64,000 bases of DNA from positions 1,713,564-1,777,563 of the forward strand of contig NZ_RKIE01000001.1 in NCBI RefSeq assembly GCF_003751785.1, given 5' to 3'. Below the pieces are notes generated by a model, which saw only the letters and a program-made list of their open reading frames with translations, did no database searches and had not been told where the DNA came from. The translations under genes were made by a program, and so were the position numbers. Positions 25,766-34,004 of the stretch are shown in pieces; position 1 is the first letter of the stretch; each line of letters opens with the position of its first letter. The DNA is from Frigoribacterium sp. PhB160. GTDB lineage: Bacteria > Actinomycetota > Actinomycetes > Actinomycetales > Microbacteriaceae.

Positions 25766-26662
25766 TCAGACCATGCGGCTGACGCCGCGGCTCATGATGG
25801 CCGAGGTGAGCGCGTCGACCGGCTCGCGGGGCGCCGCCGGGTTGGCCACGAGCACGTAGTCGACGTCGCCGAGGTCGGGCAGCTCGAAGCGCGTGCTGAC
25901 CTTGACGAGGTCGGTCGGGATGAGCGAGAACGGGAAGACGGCGACGCCCATGCCGGCCCGCACGGCCGCCAGCACGCCGTTCACGTCGCGCGTGTTGCAG
26001 GTGATGCGCCAGGTGCGGCCCGCGGCCTCGAGGGCGTCGATGGCCAGCTGGCGGCTGATGCTCGGCGCCTGGTAGACGATGAGCGGGACGGGGCCGTCGC
26101 GCTCGACGACGAGCTTCTCCTGCCCGATCCAGACCATGGCGTCGCCGGCGACGCGGGTGCCCCCGGCCGCCTCGCCCGCGGTCTGCTTGACGAAGATGAG
26201 GTCGAGGTGGCCGCTGGCCAGGCGACGGCGGAGCGGTGCGCTCTGGTTGACCGTGAGCTCGAGGTCGATCTGCGGGTAGAGCTGGCGGAAGTGCCGCAGG
26301 ATGCGCGGCAGCTGCGTGATGGCGAGGTCGTCGGCGGCGCCGAACCGGAGGCGCCCGCGCATGGCCGAGCCGCTGAAGTAGCTCTCGGCGGCGGCGTGGG
26401 CGGCGAGGATCGTGCGGGCGAACCCCGCCATCGCGTCGCCGGCGTCGGTCAGCCGCACCTCGCGCGTGTCGCGCGTGACGAGCAGTCGGCCGACGGACTT
26501 CTCGAGGCGGCCGACGTGCTGGCTCACCGTGGGCTGGCTGATGCCGAGGCGGAGGCCGGCGCCGGTGAAGCTGCGGGTCTCGGCGACCGCGAGGAACGTC
26601 GTCAGCAGGGCGGGGTCGTACACGGCGAGCGCCTCCTCCACGGTGTCGGTCGGGCTGCTCAT
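25766..26662 (-). CDS. LysR family transcriptional regulator
   Basis: A 298-residue regulator. The winged helix-turn-helix is at about residues 16-75 (LLTTFLAVAETRSFTGAGLRLGISQPTVSQHVGRLE). The effector-binding domain is at about 100-290 and includes RLRFGAADDLAITQLPRILRHF. LysR proteins often control adjacent genes: here either the divergent MFS exporter or the downstream DoxX-pxp genes on its own strand. TTCGAT lies 6 nt before the ATG, and a perfect 14-bp palindrome lies in the shared intergenic region. The effector is unknown. Confidence 0.92.
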   Translation of the reverse strand: MSSPTDTVEEALAVYDPALLTTFLAVAETRSFTGAGLRLGISQPTVSQHVGRLEKSVGRLLVTRDTREVRLTDAGDAMAGFARTILAAHAAAESYFSGSAMRGRLRFGAADDLAITQLPRILRHFRQLYPQIDLELTVNQSAPLRRRLASGHLDLIFVKQTAGEAAGGTRVAGDAMVWIGQEKLVVERDGPVPLIVYQAPSISRQLAIDALEAAGRTWRITCNTRDVNGVLAAVRAGMGVAVFPFSLIPTDLVKVSTRFELPDLGDVDYVLVANPAAPREPVDALTSAIMSRGVSRMV

Positions 26663-26706
26663 TCACGGATCGAATGGCACTGATTGAGACCATAGCGGGT
26701 CTGAAT

Positions 26707-26720
26707 GGGCAGGCCTGCCC
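26707..26720. promoter_or_regulatory. Perfect 14-bp palindrome next to a -10 box, LysR/MFS intergenic region
   Basis: GGGCAGGCCTGCCC is perfectly self-complementary and is followed at once by TAGCGT (26721-26726), a good -10 box facing the MFS gene. It would occupy the spacer of that promoter. A repressor or the divergent LysR protein could bind here; this is inference from position. Confidence 0.5.
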
Positions 26721-26825
26721 TAGCGTGGTGGACAGCCGGGGGCGCGGCTCACCACCCCGCCCCGCTCCCCCACCGATCAGTCGGTCGCCGCCGTGCGCCG
26801 GTCGCCCTCGAGCCCGAGAACAGTG

Positions 26826-28151
26826 ATGTCCGCTCCGCCCTCCGCCACCCTCCCCCCGCCCACCGAGCCGTTGCCCGTGCTCACGACGCGTCCGCCGTGG
26901 CGCCACACGTTCATCGCGCTGAGCGTGCCGAACTTCCGCCTCTGGACGGCCGGCAACTTCGTCGCGATGACCGCAGGGTGGATGCAGCGCATCGCGCAGG
27001 ACTGGCTCGTGCTCGAGCTGACGGGCAGCGCCGCCGCCGTCGGCCTCACGGTGGCGATGCAGTTCGCGCCCATGCTGTTCTTCGGCCTGCTCGGCGGGGT
27101 GCTCGTCGACCGGTTCTCGAAGCGGGCGCTCATGGTCGTGACGCAGAGCGTCTTCGCGGTGCTCAGCCTCGGCCTCGCCGCGCTCACCCTGTCGGGCGCC
27201 GTCGAGGCGTGGCACGTCTTCGCCATCGCCTTCGCGACGGGACTCGTGACGGTCGTCGACAACCCCGCCCGCCAGGTGATCGTGAGCGAGCTCGTCGGGC
27301 ACCGGCACCTGCGCAACGCCATCAGCGTGAACTCGAGCGTGTTCCAGCTCGGCGGCATGATCGGCCCCGCGATCAGCGGGGTGCTGCTGCTCGCCGTCGG
27401 CGCGGGCTGGGCCTTCGTCGTCAACGGCGTCGCCTGCGGCCTCGTCGTCGGCATGCTCGCCCTGCTCCGCACCTCGCAGATGACCCGCACGACGCCGTCG
27501 GCGCGTGGTCGCGGCCAGCTGCGGGAGGGGCTCGCCTACGCCCGGTCGAAGCCGACCATCGTCGTGCCGGTGCTGCTGGTGGCGGTCTACGCCGTCTTCG
27601 GCCTCACGATGCCCGTGCTGCTCGCGTCGTACGCCGCCGACGTCTTCGACGTGGGGGCGGGCGGCTACGGCCTCTTCAACTCCATGGTCGCCGTCGGCGC
27701 GCTGACCGGCGCCCTGCTGTCGACGCGTCGGGCGACCATCCGGCTGCGCACGGTCGTGCTCGGGCTGCTCGCCACCGGCGTGCTGCAGGCCGTCGCGGGC
27801 CTGCTGCCCGGCGTCGTCCCGTTCGCCCTCGTGCTCGTCGCGGTCGGCCTCGCGTCGCTGCTCTTCCTCACCGCGTGCAACCAGCTCGTGCAGCTGTCGA
27901 GCAACATCGGCATCCGCGGGCGGGTCATGTCGCTCTACGTGCTCGTGCTGCTCGGCGGCCAGGCGATCGGCGGGCCGCTGATGGGCGGCGTCGTCGAGGC
28001 GGCCGGCACCCACGTCGGCATGGTCGTCGCCGGGGGCGTCCCCGCGGTCGCGGCGGCCGTGACGGCCCTCGTGCTCGCCCGTCGGGGGCAGCTCACGCTG
28101 CAGGTGCGGGTGCGGCACCACCTGCCCATGGTGCAGATCGCGGCCCGGTAG
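26826..28151 (+). CDS. MFS transporter (MFS_3/enterobactin-exporter-like)
   Basis: A 441-residue transporter with 12 predicted transmembrane segments. Typical phrases are FRLWTAGNFVAMTAGWMQRIAQDWLVLELTGS-like sequence near residue 35, GGVLVDRFSKRALM near residue 85, and DNPARQVIVSELVG near residue 145. This is the pattern of the MFS_3 group, which includes EntS and macrolide exporters. It is divergent from a LysR regulator that may control it. I prefer the ATG at 26826 over an upstream in-frame start because the extra 11 residues are not membrane-family-like. Substrate unknown. Confidence 0.88.
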   Translation: MSAPPSATLPPPTEPLPVLTTRPPWRHTFIALSVPNFRLWTAGNFVAMTAGWMQRIAQDWLVLELTGSAAAVGLTVAMQFAPMLFFGLLGGVLVDRFSKRALMVVTQSVFAVLSLGLAALTLSGAVEAWHVFAIAFATGLVTVVDNPARQVIVSELVGHRHLRNAISVNSSVFQLGGMIGPAISGVLLLAVGAGWAFVVNGVACGLVVGMLALLRTSQMTRTTPSARGRGQLREGLAYARSKPTIVVPVLLVAVYAVFGLTMPVLLASYAADVFDVGAGGYGLFNSMVAVGALTGALLSTRRATIRLRTVVLGLLATGVLQAVAGLLPGVVPFALVLVAVGLASLLFLTACNQLVQLSSNIGIRGRVMSLYVLVLLGGQAIGGPLMGGVVEAAGTHVGMVVAGGVPAVAAAVTALVLARRGQLTLQVRVRHHLPMVQIAAR

Positions 28152-28173
28152 CGGGGCCGGTCGGGGCCCGGGC

Positions 28174-28575
28174 TCAGACGCCGGGCGTGCGACCGGGCGC
28201 GCCGAACCCGATGGAGACGTCGAGGCGCCACGCCTTCGGCTCTCCCCCGACGTGCACCGTGCCGACGAAGCGCAGGCGGTCGCCGGCGCCGAGGCTCAGC
28301 ACCCCGTGCACGTCGTCGTGGTCGACGAGGGTGAAGTCGATCTCGTGCTCGTCGAGCAGGTCGTCGTCGACCGTGGCGCCGAAGGTCGCGCCGTCGAATC
28401 GGAGCGGCACGTCGCGGAAGTGCAGTCGCGGCGGGTCGTCGGCCCAGTCGACCGCCCCCGGCAGGCGGGCCGCGACGACGGTGGCGTCGACCACCCCGTC
28501 GCTGCCGAGCGACACCGAGGAGGCGCGCAGGTCGATGCCGAGGTCGTCGTCGTCGATCCGGAAGCGGTTCTCCAC
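28174..28575 (-). CDS. Hypothetical protein, beta-rich, 133 residues
   Basis: No family recognised. The sequence alternates short hydrophobic stretches with Asp-rich turns (DDDDLGIDLR, DDDLLDEHEIDF, DHDDVHGVL), as in small all-beta proteins. Nothing suggests a signal peptide or membrane segment. The GTG start is supported by TAGCGT 7 nt upstream with no Shine-Dalgarno; the earlier in-frame ATG would start within the promoter of the divergent gene. It converges with the MFS gene and is divergent from the flavin oxidoreductase. Confidence 0.65.
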   Translation of the reverse strand: MENRFRIDDDDLGIDLRASSVSLGSDGVVDATVVAARLPGAVDWADDPPRLHFRDVPLRFDGATFGATVDDDLLDEHEIDFTLVDHDDVHGVLSLGAGDRLRFVGTVHVGGEPKAWRLDVSIGFGAPGRTPGV

Positions 28576-28582
28576 CCGGCCC

Positions 28583-28588
28583 ACGCTA
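28583..28588 (-). promoter_or_regulatory. -10 box of a predicted leaderless promoter
   Basis: On the minus strand TAGCGT is followed after 7 nt by the GTG of the 133-residue hypothetical gene. It is one of the clearest examples of the leaderless arrangement in this window. Confidence 0.55.
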
Positions 28589-28642
28589 GCGGCGCGGGCG
28601 GGGCGGCGGAATGGCCGCGCGCCTCCGGGTGTTCTGCCGGTC

Positions 28643-29695
28643 ATGGAGAAGCGCATCGGGTTCTTGTCGTTCGGCCACTACCAGGACGTGCCGGGGTCGC
28701 GCACCCCCACCGCCCGGGAGGCGCTGGTCCAGTCGATCGAGCTGGCGGAGGCCGCCGAGGAGATCGGCATCGACGCCGCCTCGGTGCGCGTGCACCACTT
28801 CGCGAAGCAGCTCGCGAGCCCGTTCCCCCTGCTGGCCGCGATGGCCGCCCGCACGAGCCGCATCGAGCTCGGCACCGGCATCATCGACATGCGCTACGAG
28901 AACCCGCTGTCGATGGCCGAGCAGGCCGCCGCCGCCGACCTCATCAGCGCGGGCCGCCTGCAGCTCGGCGTGAGCCGGGGATCACCCGAGACGTCGCTGC
29001 GCGGCTACGAGGCGTTCGGCCACGTCCCCGCCGACGGCGAGACGGACGCCGACATGGCCCGGGGGCACACCGCCCTGTTCCGCTCGGCGATCGCCGGGGA
29101 CGCCGTCACCACGAGCGACCCGCGGATGACCGGCTGGTCGAGCCCGCTCGCGATCGAGCCGCGCTCCCCCGGGCTCGGCGACCGCATCTGGTGGGGCTCC
29201 GGCACCCGGGCCACCGCGGTGTGGACGGCCGAGCAGGGCATGAACCTCATGAGCAGCACCCTCCTCACCGAGGACACCGGGGTGCCCTTCGACGAGCTGC
29301 AGGCGGAGCAGATCGCGCTCTACCGCGAGGCCTGGGCCGCCGCCGGCCACACCCGCACGCCGCGGGTCTCCGTGAGCCGCAGCGTGATCCCGATCACGAC
29401 CGACGAGGACGAGCGCTACTTCGGCGTCCGGGCCCAGCACGACGCCCACGACCAGGTGGGGCTCCTCGACGGCGTGCAGTCGCGCTTCGGCAAGAGCTAC
29501 GTCGGCGAGCCCGACGTCATCGCCGCCCAGCTCGCGGCGGACGCAGCCGTCCAGGCGGCCGACACGATCCACCTGACGGTGCCGAACCAGCTCGGCGTCG
29601 ACTACAACGCCCGGCTGCTGCGGACCGTCGCCGAGCACGTCGCACCGGCGTTCGGCTGGTCGCCCGCGCTGGCCGGGAGCGCCGCGAAGGCCTGA
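28643..29695 (+). CDS. LLM class flavin-dependent oxidoreductase
   Basis: A 350-residue luciferase-like monooxygenase (TIM barrel binding FMN or F420). It begins IGFLSFGHYQ and shows ELAEAAEEIGIDAASVRVHHFA, FPLLAAMAARTSRIELGTGII and RLQLGVSRGSPE. The C-terminal part VDYNARLLRTVAEHVAPAF is also typical. Substrate unknown. A long, nearly perfect hairpin follows its stop. Confidence 0.88.
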   Translation: MEKRIGFLSFGHYQDVPGSRTPTAREALVQSIELAEAAEEIGIDAASVRVHHFAKQLASPFPLLAAMAARTSRIELGTGIIDMRYENPLSMAEQAAAADLISAGRLQLGVSRGSPETSLRGYEAFGHVPADGETDADMARGHTALFRSAIAGDAVTTSDPRMTGWSSPLAIEPRSPGLGDRIWWGSGTRATAVWTAEQGMNLMSSTLLTEDTGVPFDELQAEQIALYREAWAAAGHTRTPRVSVSRSVIPITTDEDERYFGVRAQHDAHDQVGLLDGVQSRFGKSYVGEPDVIAAQLAADAAVQAADTIHLTVPNQLGVDYNARLLRTVAEHVAPAFGWSPALAGSAAKA

Positions 29696-29706
29696 GACCC
29701 GCGCAG

Positions 29707-29780
29707 GCACGACCGACGGGTCGCCGCCCTCCGCACCTGGTCGTGGGACCGGGCGGGAGGACGGCGACCCGTCGTCGTGC
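29707..29780. terminator. Long bidirectional hairpin terminator
   Basis: GCACGAC-c-GACGGGTCGCCG pairs with CGGCGACCCGTC-GTCGTGC: 19 pairs with one bulged C, plus a further CCTCC/GGAGG inside. It lies between the flavin oxidoreductase and the convergent secreted-protein gene. Confidence 0.8.
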
Positions 29781-29803
29781 GTCGTGGGGACGAGCCCTCG
29801 GGC

Positions 29804-30664
29804 TCAGCCGCCGATCGGGGTCGGGTCGACCGGGTTCGGCGGCACCGGCAGCGAGCCGCGGATCCGGTTCTGGGCCTGGCACTGGCTCGTGCAGTTCGTG
29901 GCGCCGGCGCTGAGCTCGATCGCGTCCTCGCCGAGCACGCCGCCGAGGCGGCCGCCCGACGTCACGAGCCACTTGGTGACCGTGCCGCTCTGGAAGGTCT
30001 TCGTCGCGACCTGCGGGCTGTCCTTGCCGAGCAGCATCTGGTGCGCCCCGCCGCCCGACGTCACGGCGTCGACCCCGTCGCCGAAGTTGACCTTGCCCGT
30101 GTACTGGTTGACGAAGTAGAACAGGCCAGACCCGAGGGTGTGCACGAACTCGACGGGGGCGCCGAACTCCGACTCCATCTGGAAGATGCCGCCCTGGGCG
30201 CCGTCCTTCGCCTGGATCTTGAACTTCCCGGCCGCGGTCGAGAAGAGCAGCACGACGCTGTCGTCCTTGACCTCGAGGCTCTTGATCGTCGCGCCGGCGA
30301 GCTGCGCCGCGGTCAGCGTCGGCACCTTCGAGGCGAACACGACGGTCGGCCGCGTCACCATGCGCTGCGTGTCGGGGGCGCCGGTCAGCGTGTAGTCGTA
30401 CACGCCGAGGGTCGCGACGTCGACGTCGAAGCCGTTGTTGACGCCCCGCACCTGGATGCGCTGGCCGGGGGCGATCCCGCCGAGCTTGACGCTCTTGCCG
30501 GGAGCGGGGTCGTAGGTGGTGCCGGCGACGGTGACGCGGTAGTCGCCGCCCGCGCTGGTCTTGCCGGAGGCGTTCGCGGGCACGCTGCCGAGGGCGAGCG
30601 ACCCGGCGACGACGGCGGCGACGAGCGCCGCCGACCGGACGGTGCGGAGGAGGGACGAGGGCAT
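29804..30664 (-). CDS. Secreted hypothetical protein
   Basis: A 286-residue protein with a clear Sec signal: basic MPSSLLRTVR, a hydrophobic core of about 20 residues, then ANASG, a likely signal peptidase I site near residue 32. The mature part is rich in Thr, Gly, Val and Ala, predicted mostly beta, with only two cysteines, near the C-terminus (NCTSQCQAQ). No known domain recognised. ATG start with GGAAGG upstream; the longer frame adds an unlikely charged extension before the signal. It lies 93 nt after a response regulator gene on the same strand and may be its target. Confidence 0.75.
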   Translation of the reverse strand: MPSSLLRTVRSAALVAAVVAGSLALGSVPANASGKTSAGGDYRVTVAGTTYDPAPGKSVKLGGIAPGQRIQVRGVNNGFDVDVATLGVYDYTLTGAPDTQRMVTRPTVVFASKVPTLTAAQLAGATIKSLEVKDDSVVLLFSTAAGKFKIQAKDGAQGGIFQMESEFGAPVEFVHTLGSGLFYFVNQYTGKVNFGDGVDAVTSGGGAHQMLLGKDSPQVATKTFQSGTVTKWLVTSGGRLGGVLGEDAIELSAGATNCTSQCQAQNRIRGSLPVPPNPVDPTPIGG

Positions 30665-30757
30665 GGCGGGAGCCTTCCGTGGAGGTCTGTCGCAGCCGAC
30701 CTCGGCTGCTCTCCGAGTCTCGACGGACCCGTCTGCCCGCACCATCGGACCTTGGTA

Positions 30758-31411
30758 CTAGTACCCGTGGTCCCGCGCCCAGAGCGCCGCGCTCGTGCGG
30801 TCGGCCACGCCGATCCGCCGGAAGATGCTGCCGGCGTGCGCCTTGACCGTGCGCTCGGCGATGTCGAGGTCTCGCGCGATCTGCTTGTTCGAGAGGCCGC
30901 GCCCGATCAGGCGCAGCACCTCGGCCTCGCGACCGGAGACGACCCGCGCCTCCTGCGGTCGCTCGGTCGCCGGGGCGGCGGGCGCCCGGGGAGGCACGGC
31001 ACGGCCGGGCAGGACCGCCCGCGCCGCCCGCGGGTCGAGGGGCGCCCCGCCCGCCGCGGCCGCGCGGACCCCGGCGAGCACGGTCGCGGGGTCGGCGTCC
31101 TTGAGCAGGTAGCCGCTCGCGCCCGCCTCGAGGGCCGACCGCACGGTGCCCTCGTCCGGGAACGAGGTGAGCACGACCACGTGCGCGGCGCTGCCGCCGT
31201 CGACGAGGAGGCGCGTGGCCTCGATCCCGCCGAGGCCCGGCATCGAGACGTCCATGAGCACGACGTCGGGCTCGGTGTCGCGCACCACCGCGACGCCGCG
31301 CTCGCCGTCGCCCGCCTCACCGACCACCTCGAGGTCGTCGGCGGCGTCGACGAGGGCGCGGAGGCCGGCCCGGACGAGCGGGTGGTCGTCGACCACGACG
31401 ACGCGGATCAC
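30758..31411 (-). CDS. LuxR/NarL-type response regulator
   Basis: A 217-residue regulator. The receiver domain (residues 1-120) has the acidic pair VVDDH, the phosphoacceptor Asp in VVLMDVSMPG and the conserved Lys in LLKDAD. The C-terminal LuxR-type helix-turn-helix (about 150-212) reads VSGREAEVLRLIGRGLSNKQIARDLDIAERTVKAH. The GTG start overlaps the histidine kinase stop by GTGA, so both proteins are produced together. Target genes are unknown. Confidence 0.93.
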   Translation of the reverse strand: MIRVVVVDDHPLVRAGLRALVDAADDLEVVGEAGDGERGVAVVRDTEPDVVLMDVSMPGLGGIEATRLLVDGGSAAHVVVLTSFPDEGTVRSALEAGASGYLLKDADPATVLAGVRAAAAGGAPLDPRAARAVLPGRAVPPRAPAAPATERPQEARVVSGREAEVLRLIGRGLSNKQIARDLDIAERTVKAHAGSIFRRIGVADRTSAALWARDHGY

Positions 31412-32862
31412 GCGGCTCCCGCCGTCAGCCGCCAGCTCGTGCCCGTGCCGGGGGCGGTCGCGAGCTCGAGCGACGCCCCGGCCTCGACGGCGAGGTCGCG
31501 CAGGACGCGCAGGCCGAAGTGCGCGCGCTCGGGGTCGGCGAGCAGGGCGGGGTCGAACCCGACGCCGTCGTCGGCGACGGTCACGAGCAGGCCGCCTGCC
31601 CCGCCCGGCGAGCCCACGGTCGCCTCGGCCCTGCCCGGGCCCTCGACCACGACCTGGCACGAGGAGGCGCGGCTGTGCTTCACGACGTTCACCAGGCACT
31701 CCTGCACCACCCGGAAGACGAGCCGCTGCGCCTCGGGGGATGCGGCTCGGGCCGCCACGGGGTCGACGACGAGCCGCGTCGGCACGCCGCGGGCCCGGGC
31801 GGCCGCGACGAGGTCGGCGAGCGCCGGCTCGAGGCCGGCCTCGGCGAGGCTCGGGGGGTAGATGTCGACGAGGAGCGTGCGGAGGGCGCTCACGCTGCCC
31901 CGCACGGTCGAGGCGACGGCGTCGAGGCCGTCGGCGCCCGCGTCGTCGCCGCGCCCCCGGGCGGCGGCCGACCCGGCCGAGACCGCCAGCGACGTCGCGA
32001 CGAGGTCCTGCACGACGCCGTCGTGCAGCGCGCCCGCGATCCGCCGCCGCTCGGCCGCGCTCGCGTCGAGGGCCCGCTCGAGCAGCGCCTCGCGGTGTCG
32101 GCGCGACGCCTGCAGCGCCCGGAGGAGGCGCGCGAGCACCGGCAGCAGCAGCAGCACGACGAGCACGATGCTGCCGATGGTGATGCCGGCGAAGCCCGCC
32201 CAGATCTGCCCGCTGCGCTGCACCACCTCGTCGTAGCGGAAGTACACCTCGGCGAGGAGGGGCTGGCCGCTCGTGGTCCGCACCGACCGGTAGGCCTCGA
32301 GGAGGCGCCCCTCGCCGCGCTCGTAGACGTTCTCGGGCTCGGTGAGGTCGGTCACCTCCGACTCGACGCCCGAGCCGCGGAGCGCCTCGAGGTCTTCCTC
32401 GCCGAGCTCGAACCGCTCGCCGATGAGCCTCGACTCGTCGCTCCAGACGACGAGGCCCGTCTCGTCCCAGATCTTGACGCGCGCGATGCTGTCGCTGAGG
32501 ACGTGGTCGCGGACCACCGCGTCCATCTCGGCCCGCGCCTCCGGGTCGCCGTCGACGAGGGCGTCGGTGAGGGCCGGCTCGAGCAGCGCGTCGGAGATGC
32601 GGTCGGCACGGTCGGCCGCGTCGGCGACCGACTCGGCCTCGGCCAGGCGGCGGGCGGCCACGAGCGCCGCGACGGCGACGGCGACGATGACGAGCAGGGC
32701 GACGACGGCGACCCAGACGACGACGCGACGGGCGCTGGGGTCGCGGGGCGCGCCTCCGGCGGGGCGGTCGGGCCGGGCGACGACCCGCCAGGGCGGGGCG
32801 GGCGGTCGGGCCGGTGCCGACGGCGCGGCGGTGGGGACCGGCTCGCCGTGAGGGGTGCTCAT
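31408..32862 (-). CDS. Sensor histidine kinase (HisKA_3, NarL/DesK-type)
   Basis: A 484-residue kinase. A Pro-rich cytoplasmic N-terminus precedes transmembrane segment 1 (about residues 47-70). An extracytoplasmic sensor region (about 72-218) includes VKIWDETGLVVWSDESRLIG, similar to diguanylate-cyclase or dCache-type sensors. Transmembrane segment 2 is at about 220-243. The HisKA_3 domain has phosphoacceptor His280 in RRRIAGALHDGVVQDL. A HATPase_c domain (ADDGVGFD) closes the protein. Start at the ATG that follows GATGAT by 6 nt; no Shine-Dalgarno. It is coupled by GTGA to the response regulator. Confidence 0.9.
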   Translation of the reverse strand: MSTPHGEPVPTAAPSAPARPPAPPWRVVARPDRPAGGAPRDPSARRVVVWVAVVALLVIVAVAVAALVAARRLAEAESVADAADRADRISDALLEPALTDALVDGDPEARAEMDAVVRDHVLSDSIARVKIWDETGLVVWSDESRLIGERFELGEEDLEALRGSGVESEVTDLTEPENVYERGEGRLLEAYRSVRTTSGQPLLAEVYFRYDEVVQRSGQIWAGFAGITIGSIVLVVLLLLPVLARLLRALQASRRHREALLERALDASAAERRRIAGALHDGVVQDLVATSLAVSAGSAAARGRGDDAGADGLDAVASTVRGSVSALRTLLVDIYPPSLAEAGLEPALADLVAAARARGVPTRLVVDPVAARAASPEAQRLVFRVVQECLVNVVKHSRASSCQVVVEGPGRAEATVGSPGGAGGLLVTVADDGVGFDPALLADPERAHFGLRVLRDLAVEAGASLELATAPGTGTSWRLTAGAA

Positions 32863-32937
32863 CACCACATCATCGCCGACGGGCGGGCGGCATCGCGGCA
32901 CGGCATGTCGCACGCGCGGCGTGCGCCGGGTGCGCGG

Positions 32938-32943
32938 TAGACA
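32938..32943 (+). promoter_or_regulatory. -10 box of a predicted leaderless promoter (esterase gene)
   Basis: TAGACA lies 7 nt before the ATG of the acetyl xylan esterase gene, with no Shine-Dalgarno between them. Confidence 0.5.
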
Positions 32944-32950
32944 GGGGCCC

Positions 32951-33913
32951 ATGTTCACCGACCTGCCCGAGGCCGCCCTCCGGGAGCACCGCAGCTCCCA
33001 GACCGAGCCCGCCGACTTCGACCGCTTCTGGGCCGACACCCTCGCCGAGACCCGCTCCCACGACCTCGACGTGCGCGTCGAGCAGGTCGAGACCGGGCTC
33101 GAGACCCTCGACGTCTGGGACGTCACCTTCGCCGGGTGGGCGGGCCAGCCCGTCCGCGCCTGGCTGCGCGTGCCCGCCGGCCGCACCGGCCCGCTGCCCG
33201 CCGTCGTGCAGTTCGTCGGCTACGGCGGAGGCCGTGGCGCGGCGGTCGAGAACCTGTTCTGGGCCTCGGCCGGCTTCGCCCACCTGCAGATGGACACCCG
33301 CGGCCAGGGGTCGGGCTGGAGCCGCGGCGACACCGCCGACCCCGACGGCTCCGGCCCCGCCCACCCCGGCGTCATGACCCGCGGCATCGACAGCGCCGAG
33401 ACCTACTACTACCGCCGCGTGTTCGCCGACGCCGTGCGCGCCGTCGAGGCCGCGCGCTCGCTCGACGTGGTCGACGCCGACCGCGTCTCCGTCGTCGGCG
33501 GCAGCCAGGGCGGCGGCATCGCGCTCGCCGTCGCCGCGCTGGTGCCGGGCCTCGCGGCCGTGGCGGCGTACGTGCCGTTCCTCTGCGACTTCCGCCGCGC
33601 GACCGTCATCACCGACGCCGACCCGTACAAGGAGATCGGGCGGTACCTCGCCGTCCACCGTGACCGCGCCTCCGCGGTGCACGAGGTGCTCTCGTACTTC
33701 GACGGCGTCAACTTCGCGAGGCGGGCGACGGCGCCGGCGGTGTTCACCACGGCGCTGATGGACCCGACCTGCCCGCCGTCGACCGTGTTCGGCGCGTTCC
33801 ACGAGTACGCCGGGCCGGCCGAGATCACGGTGTGGCCGTACAACGGCCACGAGGGCGGCGGCGTCGAGGACGACCTGCTGGCGCTCGCGGCGTTCCGGGC
33901 GGCCACCGCCTGA
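32951..33913 (+). CDS. Acetyl xylan esterase / cephalosporin-C deacetylase family protein
   Basis: A 320-residue alpha/beta hydrolase of the AXE1 family (carbohydrate esterase family 7). It begins with the usual DLPEAALREHRSSQTEPADFDRFW. The nucleophile Ser is in GGSQGGGIAL, the acid Asp in ALMDPTCPPST and the His in YNGHEGGG. The oxyanion-region FVGYGGGRG is also visible. These enzymes remove acetyl groups from xylo-oligosaccharides and act inside the cell, as there is no signal peptide here. Predicted leaderless. It is divergent from the histidine kinase. Confidence 0.9.
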   Translation: MFTDLPEAALREHRSSQTEPADFDRFWADTLAETRSHDLDVRVEQVETGLETLDVWDVTFAGWAGQPVRAWLRVPAGRTGPLPAVVQFVGYGGGRGAAVENLFWASAGFAHLQMDTRGQGSGWSRGDTADPDGSGPAHPGVMTRGIDSAETYYYRRVFADAVRAVEAARSLDVVDADRVSVVGGSQGGGIALAVAALVPGLAAVAAYVPFLCDFRRATVITDADPYKEIGRYLAVHRDRASAVHEVLSYFDGVNFARRATAPAVFTTALMDPTCPPSTVFGAFHEYAGPAEITVWPYNGHEGGGVEDDLLALAAFRAATA

Positions 33914-33942
33914 CGCCGCGGCGCGTGCCGGTCGCCGACGGT

Positions 33943-33967
33943 GCCCGGGCCGCTCGGCTGCCCGGGC
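33943..33967 (+). terminator. Hairpin after the esterase gene
   Basis: GCCCGGG and CCCGGGC form a 7-bp stem with an 11-nt loop, 30 nt after the esterase stop. Weak but plausible terminator. Confidence 0.4.
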
Positions 33968-34004
33968 CCGGGACGCTCCCGGCGGCGGGGCGTTGACTCG
34001 GGGC

